From a virus, in the IMG/VR virus record IMGVR_UViG_3300032069_000001, positions 1-64,000 of that record: DNA of 64,000 nucleotides; one strand, written 5' to 3'. Every line of letters begins with the position of its first letter. The stretch's first letter is position 1. A model generated the notes under the pieces. That model did not search any database and was not told the DNA's origin. It saw only the letters and a list, made by a program, of their open reading frames with translations. A program made the translations under genes and the position numbers. This document shows, piece by piece, positions 1 to 9,198 of this stretch.

Positions 1-242
1 TTCTGCATCAACTCACTAATTTTTTTTCTTGTTTCTGGAGAATTTATATAGCCCAACTGTATCTTTTTATTTATCCTTGCTATTCCTATTTTTTTCTTAT
101 GTTCTTCTTTTTGTGGGTGCTTACTGCCCAAAGCATATTTATTTCCCCTGAACGCCAATCCCTTGCATTTACAATTACAATATTTTTGTCTTGACCTTCT
201 TGTTTTGTATGTCGTGTTGCATTGTAAACAAATCTTTATCAT
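1..242 (-). CDS. HNH/NUMOD-type homing endonuclease, N-terminal part (cut by window edge)
   Basis: The reading frame starts with ATG at 242 and runs off the left edge after 80 codons. The N-terminus has a cysteine cluster (CLQC near residue 5, CNCKC near residue 27) typical of the treble-clef start of phage HNH proteins. The visible end contains a NUMOD3-like segment (SPETRKKISELMQ) that binds DNA in free-standing and intron homing endonucleases. The catalytic HNH part would lie outside the window. The protein resembles the complete HNH gene at 17794-18489 in layout. The family call follows from these motifs; the missing half makes it tentative. Confidence 0.6.
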   Translation of the reverse strand, partial: MIKICLQCNTTYKTRRSRQKYCNCKCKGLAFRGNKYALGSKHPQKEEHKKKIGIARINKKIQLGYINSPETRKKISELMQ

Positions 243-252
243 ATTTATCCTT

Positions 253-1497
253 TTACGTTCTACGAGTTTTTTCCCAAAGCCTTAACCAATACTTATGGGG
301 AAGCGTTGCACCGTTATCGTGATGACGAGTAGCTCCCACCTGTTGCCAAATACTGTAAATAGCATAGTGCATAAATTCTATGCTGTATTGAGTTTTATCT
401 TCGCCATAAACCTGATAGGGTGTTTTAATATCAACACCCGCAGTTCCAACCAATTTATTTGTTGCTTCCGATACTGCACTCTGGTCATCTATTTCTTTTG
501 CGTCAGGACTTATAGTTGCCGTATAATCAGGACAATTCTCATTTATGTAATCTACGAGTTCTTGCACCGTAGGGTAACTATTAAACGATAAATTCAAATC
601 TGGAGTTCCATCAACAACAGTTACTAAATTTAATCCACTTATAGTCATAATAGCTGTCGTTCCAGCTCCAGTATAAACAATCGTAAAACATTTATGTTGT
701 GGTCTGTTACCGCTTGCTCCAATAAAACTCCAATTTATTTCTCCATTTGCTTCTACTCTAAAATCCGTATCTTCAGTAAATACATTATACTTATCTCGGC
801 ACATAATTACTTCAATACCCTGGTTTTTGTCGTATAATAATTTCTCTCTTGAATTTCCATATACATCAACTTCATATCGTCTCAAAAGGTCTGTTGTTCG
901 CAACATACTGTCTTTTATTGTAATTCTATCACGGACACCTAACCAATAAGCATCAGAAATAGTTATAATAACATCTCCCTGCAACCACTCGCCAGTAGGT
1001 ATAAAATTATTCTGGTAATCAACGTTAGTCATAATAGCTTTCATAGGAACATTCGGGTCTCTCTCATACACATAATCTACTTTTACCACATCATTTTCAA
1101 CGGGTAATGGAGAACCAGAAATTTGTATTCTATTGTTTGTCGTTCCTACAATCGTGTAAGTAACGTTCTGTGTTTCATTATAAACCCTGTCCACTCTGGC
1201 TATAGTTTTTGTATTGTCGTAAGTAAATTGCAATAAGGAGCATTGAACATCAATAAAACCAGGAGCAACATACATTGCTACTTCGTTCTTTATTGCTACA
1301 TTAGGATTTGTTCTATACAAATAACCGCTTCCACCACAGACGGGGCATTTATAATTGGGATTGCCTGTAATATTTGAATAACAAGGGCATTTGGTTTCTT
1401 CTTCCCAAAAAACGCCAGTCCAACCCCGTCTTTCAATAAGGTCTTCAAACCTCTCCACGTGGAAGTGGTTATTTTTCAGCAAATCATTTGTCGGCAC
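253..1497 (-). CDS. virion structural protein with N-terminal zinc-ribbon-like cysteines
   Basis: 414 codons from a GTG start (AAGG upstream). Around residues 37-58 there is a Cys pattern (CPCYSN, then YKCPVCGGSGYLYR) that looks like a small zinc ribbon. The rest is beta-rich, with no catalytic motif I recognise. It follows the connector candidate at 1836-2879 and a short basic protein, so a head-tail joining or baseplate-proximal role is likely, but that is inference from position. Phage connector-region proteins with an N-terminal CPxC...CxxCxGxG segment are familiar to me, though I cannot name the family. Confidence 0.6.
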   Translation of the reverse strand: MPTNDLLKNNHFHVERFEDLIERRGWTGVFWEEETKCPCYSNITGNPNYKCPVCGGSGYLYRTNPNVAIKNEVAMYVAPGFIDVQCSLLQFTYDNTKTIARVDRVYNETQNVTYTIVGTTNNRIQISGSPLPVENDVVKVDYVYERDPNVPMKAIMTNVDYQNNFIPTGEWLQGDVIITISDAYWLGVRDRITIKDSMLRTTDLLRRYEVDVYGNSREKLLYDKNQGIEVIMCRDKYNVFTEDTDFRVEANGEINWSFIGASGNRPQHKCFTIVYTGAGTTAIMTISGLNLVTVVDGTPDLNLSFNSYPTVQELVDYINENCPDYTATISPDAKEIDDQSAVSEATNKLVGTAGVDIKTPYQVYGEDKTQYSIEFMHYAIYSIWQQVGATRHHDNGATLPHKYWLRLWEKTRRT

Positions 1498-1499
1498 TA

Positions 1500-1826
1500 T
1501 TATTTACCTTTTTTCCCTTTTTTTGCTACTTCCTTGACCTTGTTAGCGACTTTATTAACCACCCGTGCTACTTTGCCTGCGGGTTTTGGTGTCGGTTTTG
1601 AAACCGTTGTCGGAGCATCAAGCTCTGCAAGAATTGACTTCTCATCATTGGAAAGATAAGAAGCTTCTTTCCCCGATTTGAATATGATGGCATATTTTGT
1701 TGCCTGCCCCATAAGACAAATCGTATTTTCTTCACCAGGGAACCTCTTGTTCATAAACTTTACGAACTTAATTCTCTGGTTTCCATCTAACCCTGAAGCT
1801 ACTGCAACTTCATTATAGCTATTCAT
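1500..1826 (-). CDS. small protein with basic Lys/Ala-rich tail, function unknown
   Basis: 108 codons, ATG behind AAGGAGGG. The first 65 residues are globular-looking. The last 40 are rich in Lys, Val and Ala and end in KKGKKGK, a tail suited to binding nucleic acid or an acidic partner. It sits between two structural genes with gaps of a few bases, so it is probably co-translated with them. No family recognised. Confidence 0.6.
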   Translation of the reverse strand: MNSYNEVAVASGLDGNQRIKFVKFMNKRFPGEENTICLMGQATKYAIIFKSGKEASYLSNDEKSILAELDAPTTVSKPTPKPAGKVARVVNKVANKVKEVAKKGKKGK

Positions 1827-1835
1827 AATCCCTCC

Positions 1836-2879
1836 TTAACTCACTACAAAATTTATACCCTTCTGTGTTTCTCTGAAGTCATTGACAAAATCTTCAATGT
1901 CCTTCTTGTATTCATTTATATAGGACTGAAACAGCGTAGTTTGTGCCGATTGCGTAAGCGTCGTGCTTTCGCTCAACCCATCAGCTCCCGTGCTTACGCT
2001 TGCAACACCTGGCATCTGTGCCTGCCCAGCAATTCTTAATATTTCTATTGAAGCTTTTTTGTAAATTATATCCGCAAAATCAAGCGGTATTTCTCCCTGC
2101 TTAAACCCGCACGTATAATCTATGTGTATCAAACTTGGAATATTTTTAGTTAAAAATCCTGACAATAAAGGTAAATACATCGCACCCTGACCGATTAAAG
2201 GATATTGCTTAAAACTTCCAGCCATTGGAACTATCTGAAGTTGTCCAAATTTCGGATAAAGCTTAAGCCATTCATTCGGATAAGTTATAATCGTCTGTCC
2301 TGTCGGGTAAATCAACCTTACCCTTTCAATACTAATTACTGGTATTTTCCTTAACCTCATATAACCCCAATTCATATAATCGTGAACATCATAATCATAG
2401 GGCGGTTCAATAATATCATAAGGCAACGGCTCGGGTAGTTCCAACGTAGTCCCAAGAATAGCGTTTGATTTAATAACCGTAGGGGTAATAAAAATATCAA
2501 ATTCTCTTTGAAAATAACTAATAGCCAGAGAAAGTTTTTGTTGTAGCACTTGGTCTGTAATCGGATTTCCTGCACGGTCTTTAAGATTTAACCCAAACAA
2601 ATATGCCTGTCTCATTGTCAACACATCAAATCCCGAGGAGCCTTGCAAAACAGAAAACTTTGTTAAATAATAACAAACAAGAGCATCGCCAGCAGTAGGA
2701 ACGAAGTTAAATAAAAAGCTATGCGTAGTTGGCTGTTCAACGTAATCGCTATCTTTTCTTAAACATTGACCACCGAGAAAAAGCTGTGGTGTATTTGCTT
2801 CATATTCTTCAGCCAATACAAATGTTGTATTTACACCATCAACCTGGCTTGTTAAATCTTCCTGTTTCATTACTCCCAT
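1836..2879 (-). CDS. head-tail connector/adaptor candidate with N-terminal fibre-type module
   Basis: 347 codons; AGGAG precedes the ATG. Residues ~12-75 (VDGVNTTFVL..., LFLGGQCLRKDSDYVEQ) match the 'T.F.L...L.VFLNG.L...DY' beta module that also appears in the fibre proteins at 2894, 4042, 9796 and 11718. The rest, with the Pro/Tyr-rich centre and helical C-terminus (YINEYKKDIEDFVNDF), resembles phage connector or adaptor proteins that sit under the portal. A connector with a fibre-type front module is odd and suggests domain sharing inside this cluster. Role inferred from position and size; not proved by a signature motif. Confidence 0.55.
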   Translation of the reverse strand: MGVMKQEDLTSQVDGVNTTFVLAEEYEANTPQLFLGGQCLRKDSDYVEQPTTHSFLFNFVPTAGDALVCYYLTKFSVLQGSSGFDVLTMRQAYLFGLNLKDRAGNPITDQVLQQKLSLAISYFQREFDIFITPTVIKSNAILGTTLELPEPLPYDIIEPPYDYDVHDYMNWGYMRLRKIPVISIERVRLIYPTGQTIITYPNEWLKLYPKFGQLQIVPMAGSFKQYPLIGQGAMYLPLLSGFLTKNIPSLIHIDYTCGFKQGEIPLDFADIIYKKASIEILRIAGQAQMPGVASVSTGADGLSESTTLTQSAQTTLFQSYINEYKKDIEDFVNDFRETQKGINFVVS

Positions 2880-2893
2880 AATTTTCTCCTATT

Positions 2894-4039
2894 TTAATAT
2901 CTTATAAAGAAATAACCTACTCTATAAGGTTGTAAATTATTGTGAGGCGTATTGCTACCGTTTGCATCAGCACTATGACTATGAGCACCATCTCCACCTA
3001 TGACCGCAGATTGCCATACATTAACACCATTGTCGCCAAGCAAAAACCCAGCCCCTCCTGACCCACCAGACCCGTGATTTCCAAATACAGATGCCGTATG
3101 TGAAGAATGATTTCCACCGCTGACCGTATGTCCGTGTGACGCCAACTCTCCTACAGAAAGTTGATGCGTTTTCGCACCAGCATTTTTTCCAAGCACATTG
3201 AATTCAGCCTCTCCACCGCTAAAACCAACCTGCACCATACTATCCATTGGCGGGATTACTATAGTTTTAAGACTATTGAAATCGTTGAGAACATTCCCAG
3301 TTCTTCCGCCAGAAACAGGAGCATAGGTATCTGAAACATTATTGTATAAAAACTCAAACAAATTATAAGTATCAGCATTGGCTCTTAACGACGCCCCACT
3401 TCCAGCATTGCCAATCGTTCCCCCGTTCATCAATAACCACTTTCCTGATGCGGTTGGACACATTCTCCATTTTGTATCTCCAACTTCAAAATTATCAGCA
3501 ATAGCATTGCTATCAAACTGTGCACCTGAACCTAATGCCAATAGTTGATTTGGTTGTGGTGTTGCTGATGCGGATATTCCATTAACCGCCATTGTATTTG
3601 AGGAGCCGTTACCAAGAGCCCATACAAGGGAAACAAGTTCTCCGCCAGACATTCCAGAACCAAATAAAATATTTGTATTGTTGACTTCCGTGTAATGTGT
3701 AGTTGGAGTTTGTATTGCTCCATTTACAAACACTTTCAAGTTTTTATAACCCATTACATAAGCACTCGTAGTCGTGAAAACAGTCTGCCCTGGAGTAGCA
3801 ACAAAATTATTGCGATATTCAATAATATCCTGATTAGTTGCTTGAATAGTTATTGAACCGTGTCCGCTTCCGTCCCCGCCAGAAACAATAATATTCGCTC
3901 CAGCCGATACCTGACTTACAACATTGGTCGCCCCCGAAGTGTTAATCTTGGAAGCGGAAATAGACGCAGAAGGACTAATATGAAAGTCCGTTATTTGCTG
4001 ACTTGCTATATCTTGTGCCAGTATTAAAGTATTAGCCAT
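2894..4039 (-). CDS. fibre protein with C-terminal phage collar domain
   Basis: 381 codons, GAGGAG upstream. Three parts: an N-terminal attachment segment (~1-65, starts MANTLILAQDIAS); a 'VATPGQTVF...LKVFVNGAIQ...HYTE' module (~75-145); and a collar/receptor-tip domain from ~185. The tip has the hallmark His-rich strand (ASHGHTVSGGNHSSH, then AHSHSADANG) and the HNNLQPYRVGYFFIRY ending seen in T4 short-tail-fibre-like and microcystin-dependent-type proteins. The first ~150 residues are paralogous to the next gene at 4042-6297, while the C-terminal halves are unrelated, a clear module swap. Probably a trimer that binds a surface ligand; His pairs in such tips often hold metal. Confidence 0.75.
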   Translation of the reverse strand: MANTLILAQDIASQQITDFHISPSASISASKINTSGATNVVSQVSAGANIIVSGGDGSGHGSITIQATNQDIIEYRNNFVATPGQTVFTTTSAYVMGYKNLKVFVNGAIQTPTTHYTEVNNTNILFGSGMSGGELVSLVWALGNGSSNTMAVNGISASATPQPNQLLALGSGAQFDSNAIADNFEVGDTKWRMCPTASGKWLLMNGGTIGNAGSGASLRANADTYNLFEFLYNNVSDTYAPVSGGRTGNVLNDFNSLKTIVIPPMDSMVQVGFSGGEAEFNVLGKNAGAKTHQLSVGELASHGHTVSGGNHSSHTASVFGNHGSGGSGGAGFLLGDNGVNVWQSAVIGGDGAHSHSADANGSNTPHNNLQPYRVGYFFIRY

Positions 4040-4041
4040 CT

Positions 4042-6297
4042 TTACTCCTCAAAATCAGTTATATCCATATACGCTTGAGAACCGCTTAAATACAATCCAA
4101 AATAATAAACAACACTCCCAATGTCTATTATTAAATTTTTGAATGGAGAATACCAATATGTCGTTCCAGCAAAATTAAAATACTGTGATATTTGGTAACT
4201 GTCATCTCCGCTTAAGTAAGAATAAAGTGACATTAAAGACAACTCCTTGCCATTGTCACTCCATACATTACCACCGCAAATACTGGCGAGCGGAGAAACT
4301 CCGAGATTTGCCATTAAATCAATCGGGGTCGGATTGAAATTTGCACCGTTTGTTAAAACTCTTTGAGGCGGAAATGTGTATTTATCCCCAACTTTCATAA
4401 ATCTTCTTATGTTAAAATTGCTCATTGTTGCAAAACAACCCACATATCTAAAGTTGGTAGCTGGATAAGGAGAAAGAATAGCCCAATCCCCCTGTGCTGT
4501 ATATGTTGTCAAGTCGGTTCCATCATAAGAAAGAGAACTGCCATCATTTGCGGTCACGTTTCTGACAACTGCTTTAGCTCCACCAGTTAAAAATACTATT
4601 TTAGCTCCTATTAAAGAATTGGTGACAAAGCTGTAGTTTTGTGCTGATGCAGGACTTTTGTGTAATCCAAAAGTAATGCTATTACCACTATCACTACGAA
4701 CTCTAATGAAGGGAACTATTTTAAGATTAAATCCTCCGCTTCCATCATCTACAGCAAATACACCATACCAATTTTCGGCTACTCTTTTCCCGTCTATCAA
4801 ATCATCTTCGTAATCAGCAGAAGGAACGGTCGGTGTGACATAGGGAGCTTGTGTTTCGTTTACTTTCCCTGTATTTTCATATTTAAACTCATCTATATAT
4901 CCTGCAAAATTAGCCAATACATTGCCAGAATTATCAAGACCAGCCCCAATTAACAATTTGCCAGCGAAACCTGTATTGATTTGTGCTGAACCAATAAATC
5001 TTCTTGCATCTCCCCCTACGGAAAGCTGTAATGTTGAATATCCGCTTGAATTGGTTGTCACTTCACAATGAACCCAAGTATCTAAAGGAACACTATTTGT
5101 GCTCCAGAGAAATCCTGGGTGATTATAAGTGCTGGGGGGAGAAGCAAAATATTCTCCAAATCCGATGCTTCCAAATTCATTTATCGCCATTTCTATTCCA
5201 TTACCCGTGTTTCCAGTTGGAATAGCTCCCGTGCAACCAAAACTAAAAAATTTGCGTATATTGCCAGGAGAAGGATAACTACTTACCCTTATCCAGAAAG
5301 ATATAGTCCTCATATTTGTATTTGTGTTTATTCCTCTTGGAGTATTTACATAAAGATAGCTTCCGCCTGGAATTTGCACACACTTGGCGTATGCCGAATT
5401 ACCAGCAGGATAACTTCCGCCTAAATTCGTAAAAGAAGGAGACCCAACCGCCGTTAAATTTAAAGTTGCGTCCCACCCTCCTGCCTCATCGTAATTATCG
5501 TTAAAATGATACGTAAGACCAGCAAGCCTTGCTACTTTCATCGGGTCTGTGCTCTGCATCAATTTACGGTTTGAACCACTCGGATAAAACCCTTCTTTTT
5601 TACCGAGATAAAATCCATTCGCAGTATATCCGTAGTTAATCGGCAAACCGTATCTGCCAGCGTCATAACCATCGGTGTATATTGGAAGATAAACACAGCC
5701 CCTTCCGCCCCACATTATATCCCTTGTGTTGATGTGGTTCTCGTTAGGGACAGCTTTTAATGCTTCGTGAACAAATTGAGCATCGGAACCCAGAGGCAAC
5801 AACTGATTTGTTAATGGTGTAGCTGAAGCGTGTATGCTGTCAACCGTGTCGGCATTTGTTGCTCCCTGACCAACTGCCCAGATAAATGAAATGTATTCTC
5901 CACCGCTTAACGGGGCAATAAAAACAACGGTTGTAGTATTGTATTCGGTATAATCCGTTACAGGTTTTAATAATACTCCGTTTTTATAAACTTTCATATT
6001 TATATAGTTAAGTGTATATGCTACGGGGAGAGTAAATACCGTCTGTCCTGGTGTAGCTACATAATTATATCTATATTCAATTACAAACAAATTAACGGCT
6101 GTAATAGTTAATTCCCCGTGTCCATTCCCGTCCCCGCCTGTGATAATAATATTTGTGCCTGCGGTAATCTTTCTTACGAGATTAGTTGCACTTGCAGTAT
6201 CTATTTTGGAAGCCAAGATGCCAGCGGTCGGACTAATATGAAAATTCGTTATCTGGTCGCTTGCTATATCTTGTGCTAATATTAAAGTATTTGCCAT
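4042..6297 (-). CDS. fibre protein with LamG/concanavalin-like domain
   Basis: 751 codons. The N-terminus (MANTLILAQDIASDQITN..., then VATPGQTVFTLP...VYKNGVLLKPVTDYTE) is a close paralogue of the gene at 2894-4039 over ~150 residues. The middle (~255-480) has the signature of a LamG-like jelly-roll: TISFWIRVSS, NGIEMAINEFGSIGFG, DTWVHCEVTTN, FAGYIDEFKYEN. Such domains bind glycans. The last ~270 residues are beta-rich and unrecognised. It is probably an adsorption fibre or a capsid-surface glycan binder; its place after the capsid gene leaves both open. Confidence 0.7.
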   Translation of the reverse strand: MANTLILAQDIASDQITNFHISPTAGILASKIDTASATNLVRKITAGTNIIITGGDGNGHGELTITAVNLFVIEYRYNYVATPGQTVFTLPVAYTLNYINMKVYKNGVLLKPVTDYTEYNTTTVVFIAPLSGGEYISFIWAVGQGATNADTVDSIHASATPLTNQLLPLGSDAQFVHEALKAVPNENHINTRDIMWGGRGCVYLPIYTDGYDAGRYGLPINYGYTANGFYLGKKEGFYPSGSNRKLMQSTDPMKVARLAGLTYHFNDNYDEAGGWDATLNLTAVGSPSFTNLGGSYPAGNSAYAKCVQIPGGSYLYVNTPRGINTNTNMRTISFWIRVSSYPSPGNIRKFFSFGCTGAIPTGNTGNGIEMAINEFGSIGFGEYFASPPSTYNHPGFLWSTNSVPLDTWVHCEVTTNSSGYSTLQLSVGGDARRFIGSAQINTGFAGKLLIGAGLDNSGNVLANFAGYIDEFKYENTGKVNETQAPYVTPTVPSADYEDDLIDGKRVAENWYGVFAVDDGSGGFNLKIVPFIRVRSDSGNSITFGLHKSPASAQNYSFVTNSLIGAKIVFLTGGAKAVVRNVTANDGSSLSYDGTDLTTYTAQGDWAILSPYPATNFRYVGCFATMSNFNIRRFMKVGDKYTFPPQRVLTNGANFNPTPIDLMANLGVSPLASICGGNVWSDNGKELSLMSLYSYLSGDDSYQISQYFNFAGTTYWYSPFKNLIIDIGSVVYYFGLYLSGSQAYMDITDFEE

Positions 6298-6308
6298 AGT
6301 CTCCTACT

Positions 6309-6635
6309 TTATTGTGGTTTTGGATATTTTATTTTAACAGCATCACAATTAGCAATCCATTGAGTAAGTAAAACATTATTACCTTTTTGAGCCCAATAAA
6401 TTGCATCAGCAAAATCCCCCAATGAAGGATATTCTGGTTTCCTTAATCTTTGATATTCCATTGCTTGTCTCTCTGCCAGTATAATAACAACTCCAGCGTT
6501 TACTTCTACTTCTGTTGGCTTTTCTTGCTCCGTATCTTCCCATACTATACCTTCGTAAGAATTTGCAGTCATTCTATATTTTGCACCTGGTCTTAATCGT
6601 TGAACAGCAAAAAATACTGTATTGTTAATATTCAT
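6309..6635 (-). CDS. tail-fibre-associated small protein (XkdW/fibre-assembly-like)
   Basis: 108 codons. The C-terminal half (RKPEYPSLGDFADAIYW, then IKYPKPQ) matches the 'YP.lGDq.DAlw......VKaKYPKP' pattern found in many small phage proteins next to fibre genes, often called XkdW-like or fibre-assembly proteins. It lies directly downstream of a 233-residue structural gene and upstream of the LamG fibre. It may be a chaperone for one of these fibres. The pattern is clear; the biochemical role is not established for the family. Confidence 0.6.
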   Translation of the reverse strand: MNINNTVFFAVQRLRPGAKYRMTANSYEGIVWEDTEQEKPTEVEVNAGVVIILAERQAMEYQRLRKPEYPSLGDFADAIYWAQKGNNVLLTQWIANCDAVKIKYPKPQ

Positions 6636-6647
6636 ATCTTCTCCTTG

Positions 6648-7349
6648 TTAAATTGGATAATTAAAAGACAGACCTATTTCCCCCAATGCCTGTCCATCAG
6701 TTAAAGTTATATCATACGAACCAAAAAAACCATTATCTTCAAAAGAAGCCATCATACCTACAGATGGTTCATCATTACCGTTAGGAGCACATTGAAGATA
6801 AATCACTCCTATTGCAACTCTATTGTAATATCTTGATAATGGAGGATAAGAGGCAGGTAAAGTAAATCTAACCATTCTGAATGTTCCTACCTTTTGTGCT
6901 GAACTATAATTTTCATATTCCGCCCAAAAATAACAAGTTTGACCCTGTATCTTCATTTTAACATAGTCCTTTACTGGAGCTCCTCCTCCATAATGACAAA
7001 TAGTATTCAAATCCCAGACAACACCTTCACAATTAAACACATTTGGGAAACCTTGTGGGGTTTCTGCTTTACTAAAATAAATATTTGACGGATTGCCGAC
7101 AAGAGAATAATCCGTTCCACCAAATATAGTTATCGTTGTATTTCCTCCACCAAAAGTAGGTGTTGCGACGACATAAAAATATTTGGTCGTAGTATCTGTT
7201 AATTTAGCTTTATCTCCTTTACGAATTATAGGTGTATAATCACCTGGAATAGTAAAAACTGTATTGCTTGAACGAGTGCCAGCAATACCCACTAACGGCG
7301 TCCAGGCATTTAACAAATTTGTTGCAACTAAATTACCATTCACTCTCAT
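6648..7349 (-). CDS. beta-rich tail/fibre structural protein, unrecognised
   Basis: 233 codons, start behind a GGAG. Composition is typical of fibre-tip proteins: rich in Gly, Asn, Thr and aromatic residues, few charged runs, ending FNYPI. No collar motif and no catalytic motif. Neighbours on both sides are fibre-accessory genes (6309 and 7359), so it is likely another receptor-binding or tip protein with its own small helper. Function inferred from context only. Confidence 0.55.
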   Translation of the reverse strand: MRVNGNLVATNLLNAWTPLVGIAGTRSSNTVFTIPGDYTPIIRKGDKAKLTDTTTKYFYVVATPTFGGGNTTITIFGGTDYSLVGNPSNIYFSKAETPQGFPNVFNCEGVVWDLNTICHYGGGAPVKDYVKMKIQGQTCYFWAEYENYSSAQKVGTFRMVRFTLPASYPPLSRYYNRVAIGVIYLQCAPNGNDEPSVGMMASFEDNGFFGSYDITLTDGQALGEIGLSFNYPI

Positions 7350-7358
7350 AGATTGCTC

Positions 7359-7760
7359 CTATAAAGTATTATATTCAATTATTGCTGTATCTCTTGCTGT
7401 TTCAATTTCTGCCATTTTAGCATTTATGTCCAGTTCTGGCATATCGGTATAGACTTTAAGATTAGCAAGAGCATCTAATTGCTTCTGTAAATCCTGAATA
7501 TATACAAATAACTCCGTTTTTCTTTGAGCGTTTATTTCTACTTGCTTTTCTTCCTGTGTTCGTTCAACTATCGTTGCAGAGTTTTCGTCCCATTTCCAAT
7601 TATATGAACCATCAATATTCTTTACACAAGGAAGGTCGTAAAACCTGTCGTCGCTATCTTTAATAAACTTGTCGCCCTCTACGGGTTGCTCAAAGGCATC
7701 GCTGAACGGTTTTATGACCCTATTTTCGCCATCTATTTTTACATAATGTTTGTATAGCAT
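7359..7760 (-). CDS. fibre-accessory protein with C-terminal coiled coil
   Basis: 133 codons. N-terminus is beta-like (MLYKHYVKIDGENRVIKPF), followed by a Trp-containing turn (NWKWDENSA) and a long helix from ~70 with heptad-like spacing (ELFVYIQDLQKQLDALANL). This architecture is common for small fibre chaperones and tail-fibre hinge proteins. It precedes the fibre gene at 6648 in transcription order. No named family can be given with confidence. Confidence 0.55.
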   Translation of the reverse strand: MLYKHYVKIDGENRVIKPFSDAFEQPVEGDKFIKDSDDRFYDLPCVKNIDGSYNWKWDENSATIVERTQEEKQVEINAQRKTELFVYIQDLQKQLDALANLKVYTDMPELDINAKMAEIETARDTAIIEYNTL

Positions 7761-7775
7761 AAATTACTCCTTTGT

Positions 7776-7973
7776 TTAAATGTCCTCTAATCTGCCACCA
7801 AAAGACCAACCGAGAAACATTTTTTTACCTGCTGGAACTACTTTATCTGCAAGAACCTGTCCGCCTGTAAGAGTTGTAGGATTTATCACTAAAACTACCC
7901 TGTCTCCTGCCGTAATATTGGTAGGTTCAGTTCCTCCAACACTTGCAATTTCTGCTTTAAATTCTTCACTCAT
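7776..7973 (-). CDS. small virion protein, unknown
   Basis: 65 codons (MSEEFKAEIASVGG...), between the last collar gene and the accessory protein at 7359. It is soluble and beta-prone; the segment VVLVINPTTLTGGQVLADKVVPAGKKMFLGWSFGG could be two hairpins of a small decoration or attachment domain when seen as a whole, but no family is recognised. Confidence 0.5.
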   Translation of the reverse strand: MSEEFKAEIASVGGTEPTNITAGDRVVLVINPTTLTGGQVLADKVVPAGKKMFLGWSFGGRLEDI

Positions 7974-7984
7974 AAATACCTCCC

Positions 7985-8590
7985 TTAATACTTAATAATA
8001 TAATGTAATGTGATATAAGGCTGTAAATTATTATGTGCTCCATTTCCACCATTATTTGAAATAGTATGACTGTGGTCTGCTGAAACAGTTCCCGTATAAG
8101 TTCCATACCAATAATATGGTGCCCAATTACCACCTGGATAATATGCAAAAGCCATATTTTGATGCAAATAATTATGAGTATGGTCAACACTTATCCACCC
8201 TGTTCTGTAATCCAAAACATCTGGGGCTGGATTATAATGACTATGACTTGCCATAGAAGCCAAATCTATTGTTACGGTTTTAACGCCTGCTTTTTGATTT
8301 AACGCACCAAAGTCTGCATCTCCGCTTTTATATCCAACAGGAACTCTTGTAGTTATATCTGGCACGTTGAAATTGGCTCCCGAACCACCGTAAGTGTATC
8401 CAATAATAGCAAATAAATCTGGATAGCTTGCTGTAGGATAGCTTGCACCATCGCATATTAACCAACCCGTTGGAGCACTACCTCCAGCAAAAGAATAAAT
8501 AACGCCAGCGGGAACAATTCCATAAATACTGTCTGTTGATACTATTTCTTTGTGCACTCCATTTACATATTTCAATGTATTAACTGGCAT
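7985..8590 (-). CDS. collar-domain tip protein, tandem paralogue 3
   Basis: 201 codons. First of three adjacent paralogues counted from the left (7985, 8600, 9199). Shared core: PAGVIYSFAGGSAPTGW, CDGASYPTASYPDLFAIIG, ANFNVPDITTRVPVGYKSG, and an end with NNGGNGAHNNLQPYITLHY. This is the phage tail collar fold with C-terminal His-rich strands (MASHSHYNPA, DHSHTISNN). The three copies are near identical over residues ~25-105 but differ between ~115 and 180, where receptor contact is expected. Confidence 0.75.
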   Translation of the reverse strand: MPVNTLKYVNGVHKEIVSTDSIYGIVPAGVIYSFAGGSAPTGWLICDGASYPTASYPDLFAIIGYTYGGSGANFNVPDITTRVPVGYKSGDADFGALNQKAGVKTVTIDLASMASHSHYNPAPDVLDYRTGWISVDHTHNYLHQNMAFAYYPGGNWAPYYWYGTYTGTVSADHSHTISNNGGNGAHNNLQPYITLHYIIKY

Positions 8591-8599
8591 ATATCTCCC

Positions 8600-9190
8600 T
8601 TAATATTTAATAATATAATTTAAAACAATGTATGGCATTAAATTATTGTGTGACTGGTCTAATCCTGCATTATAAATACTATGAGTATGTGTTTCACCAC
8701 CATTTACTCCTGTTGTCCAACTTGAATAAGCATTATAATATGGGGCACCACGATAAGGTGACCCCACATAATTATATTGTGCATCATTAGGACATTCGTA
8801 ATAATGTTGATGGTTCTGATTTATTCCGCCAAGACTGTGACTGTGCGAAAACATTTCAGCCATAGTTAAAATATGTTTTGCTTCTCCTGCTTTTTGATTT
8901 AACGCACCGAAATCCGCATCTCCACTTTTGTAGCCTACAGGAATTCTTGTTGTTAAGTCAGGAACATTAAAATTCGCACCACTTCCCCCGTATGTATATC
9001 CGATAATAGCAAATAAATCTGGATAGCTTGCTGTAGGATAGCTTGCACCATCGCACGCCAACCAGCCTGTTGGAACTGCTAAAGCAGAATACGGTCTAAT
9101 AACCCCAGCGGGAAGAATAAAGCTAATACTATCTGTAGTTATTTCTTTGCAAACACCATTAACAACTTTTATTGTTTTAACTAATGCCAT
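8600..9190 (-). CDS. collar-domain tip protein, tandem paralogue 2
   Basis: 196 codons, eight bases from each neighbour. It shares the collar core with 7985-8590 and 9199-9783 (PTGWLACDGASYPTASYPDL, FNVPDLTTRIPVGYKSGDAD) and ends HNNLMPYIVLNYIIKY. The variable part (~110-170) carries its own His-rich strand (SHSHSLGGINQNHQHYYE). It likely forms trimeric or mixed tips. Gene duplication with divergence limited to the tip is the plain reading of the sequence. Confidence 0.75.
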   Translation of the reverse strand: MALVKTIKVVNGVCKEITTDSISFILPAGVIRPYSALAVPTGWLACDGASYPTASYPDLFAIIGYTYGGSGANFNVPDLTTRIPVGYKSGDADFGALNQKAGEAKHILTMAEMFSHSHSLGGINQNHQHYYECPNDAQYNYVGSPYRGAPYYNAYSSWTTGVNGGETHTHSIYNAGLDQSHNNLMPYIVLNYIIKY

Positions 9191-9198
9191 ATCTGCTC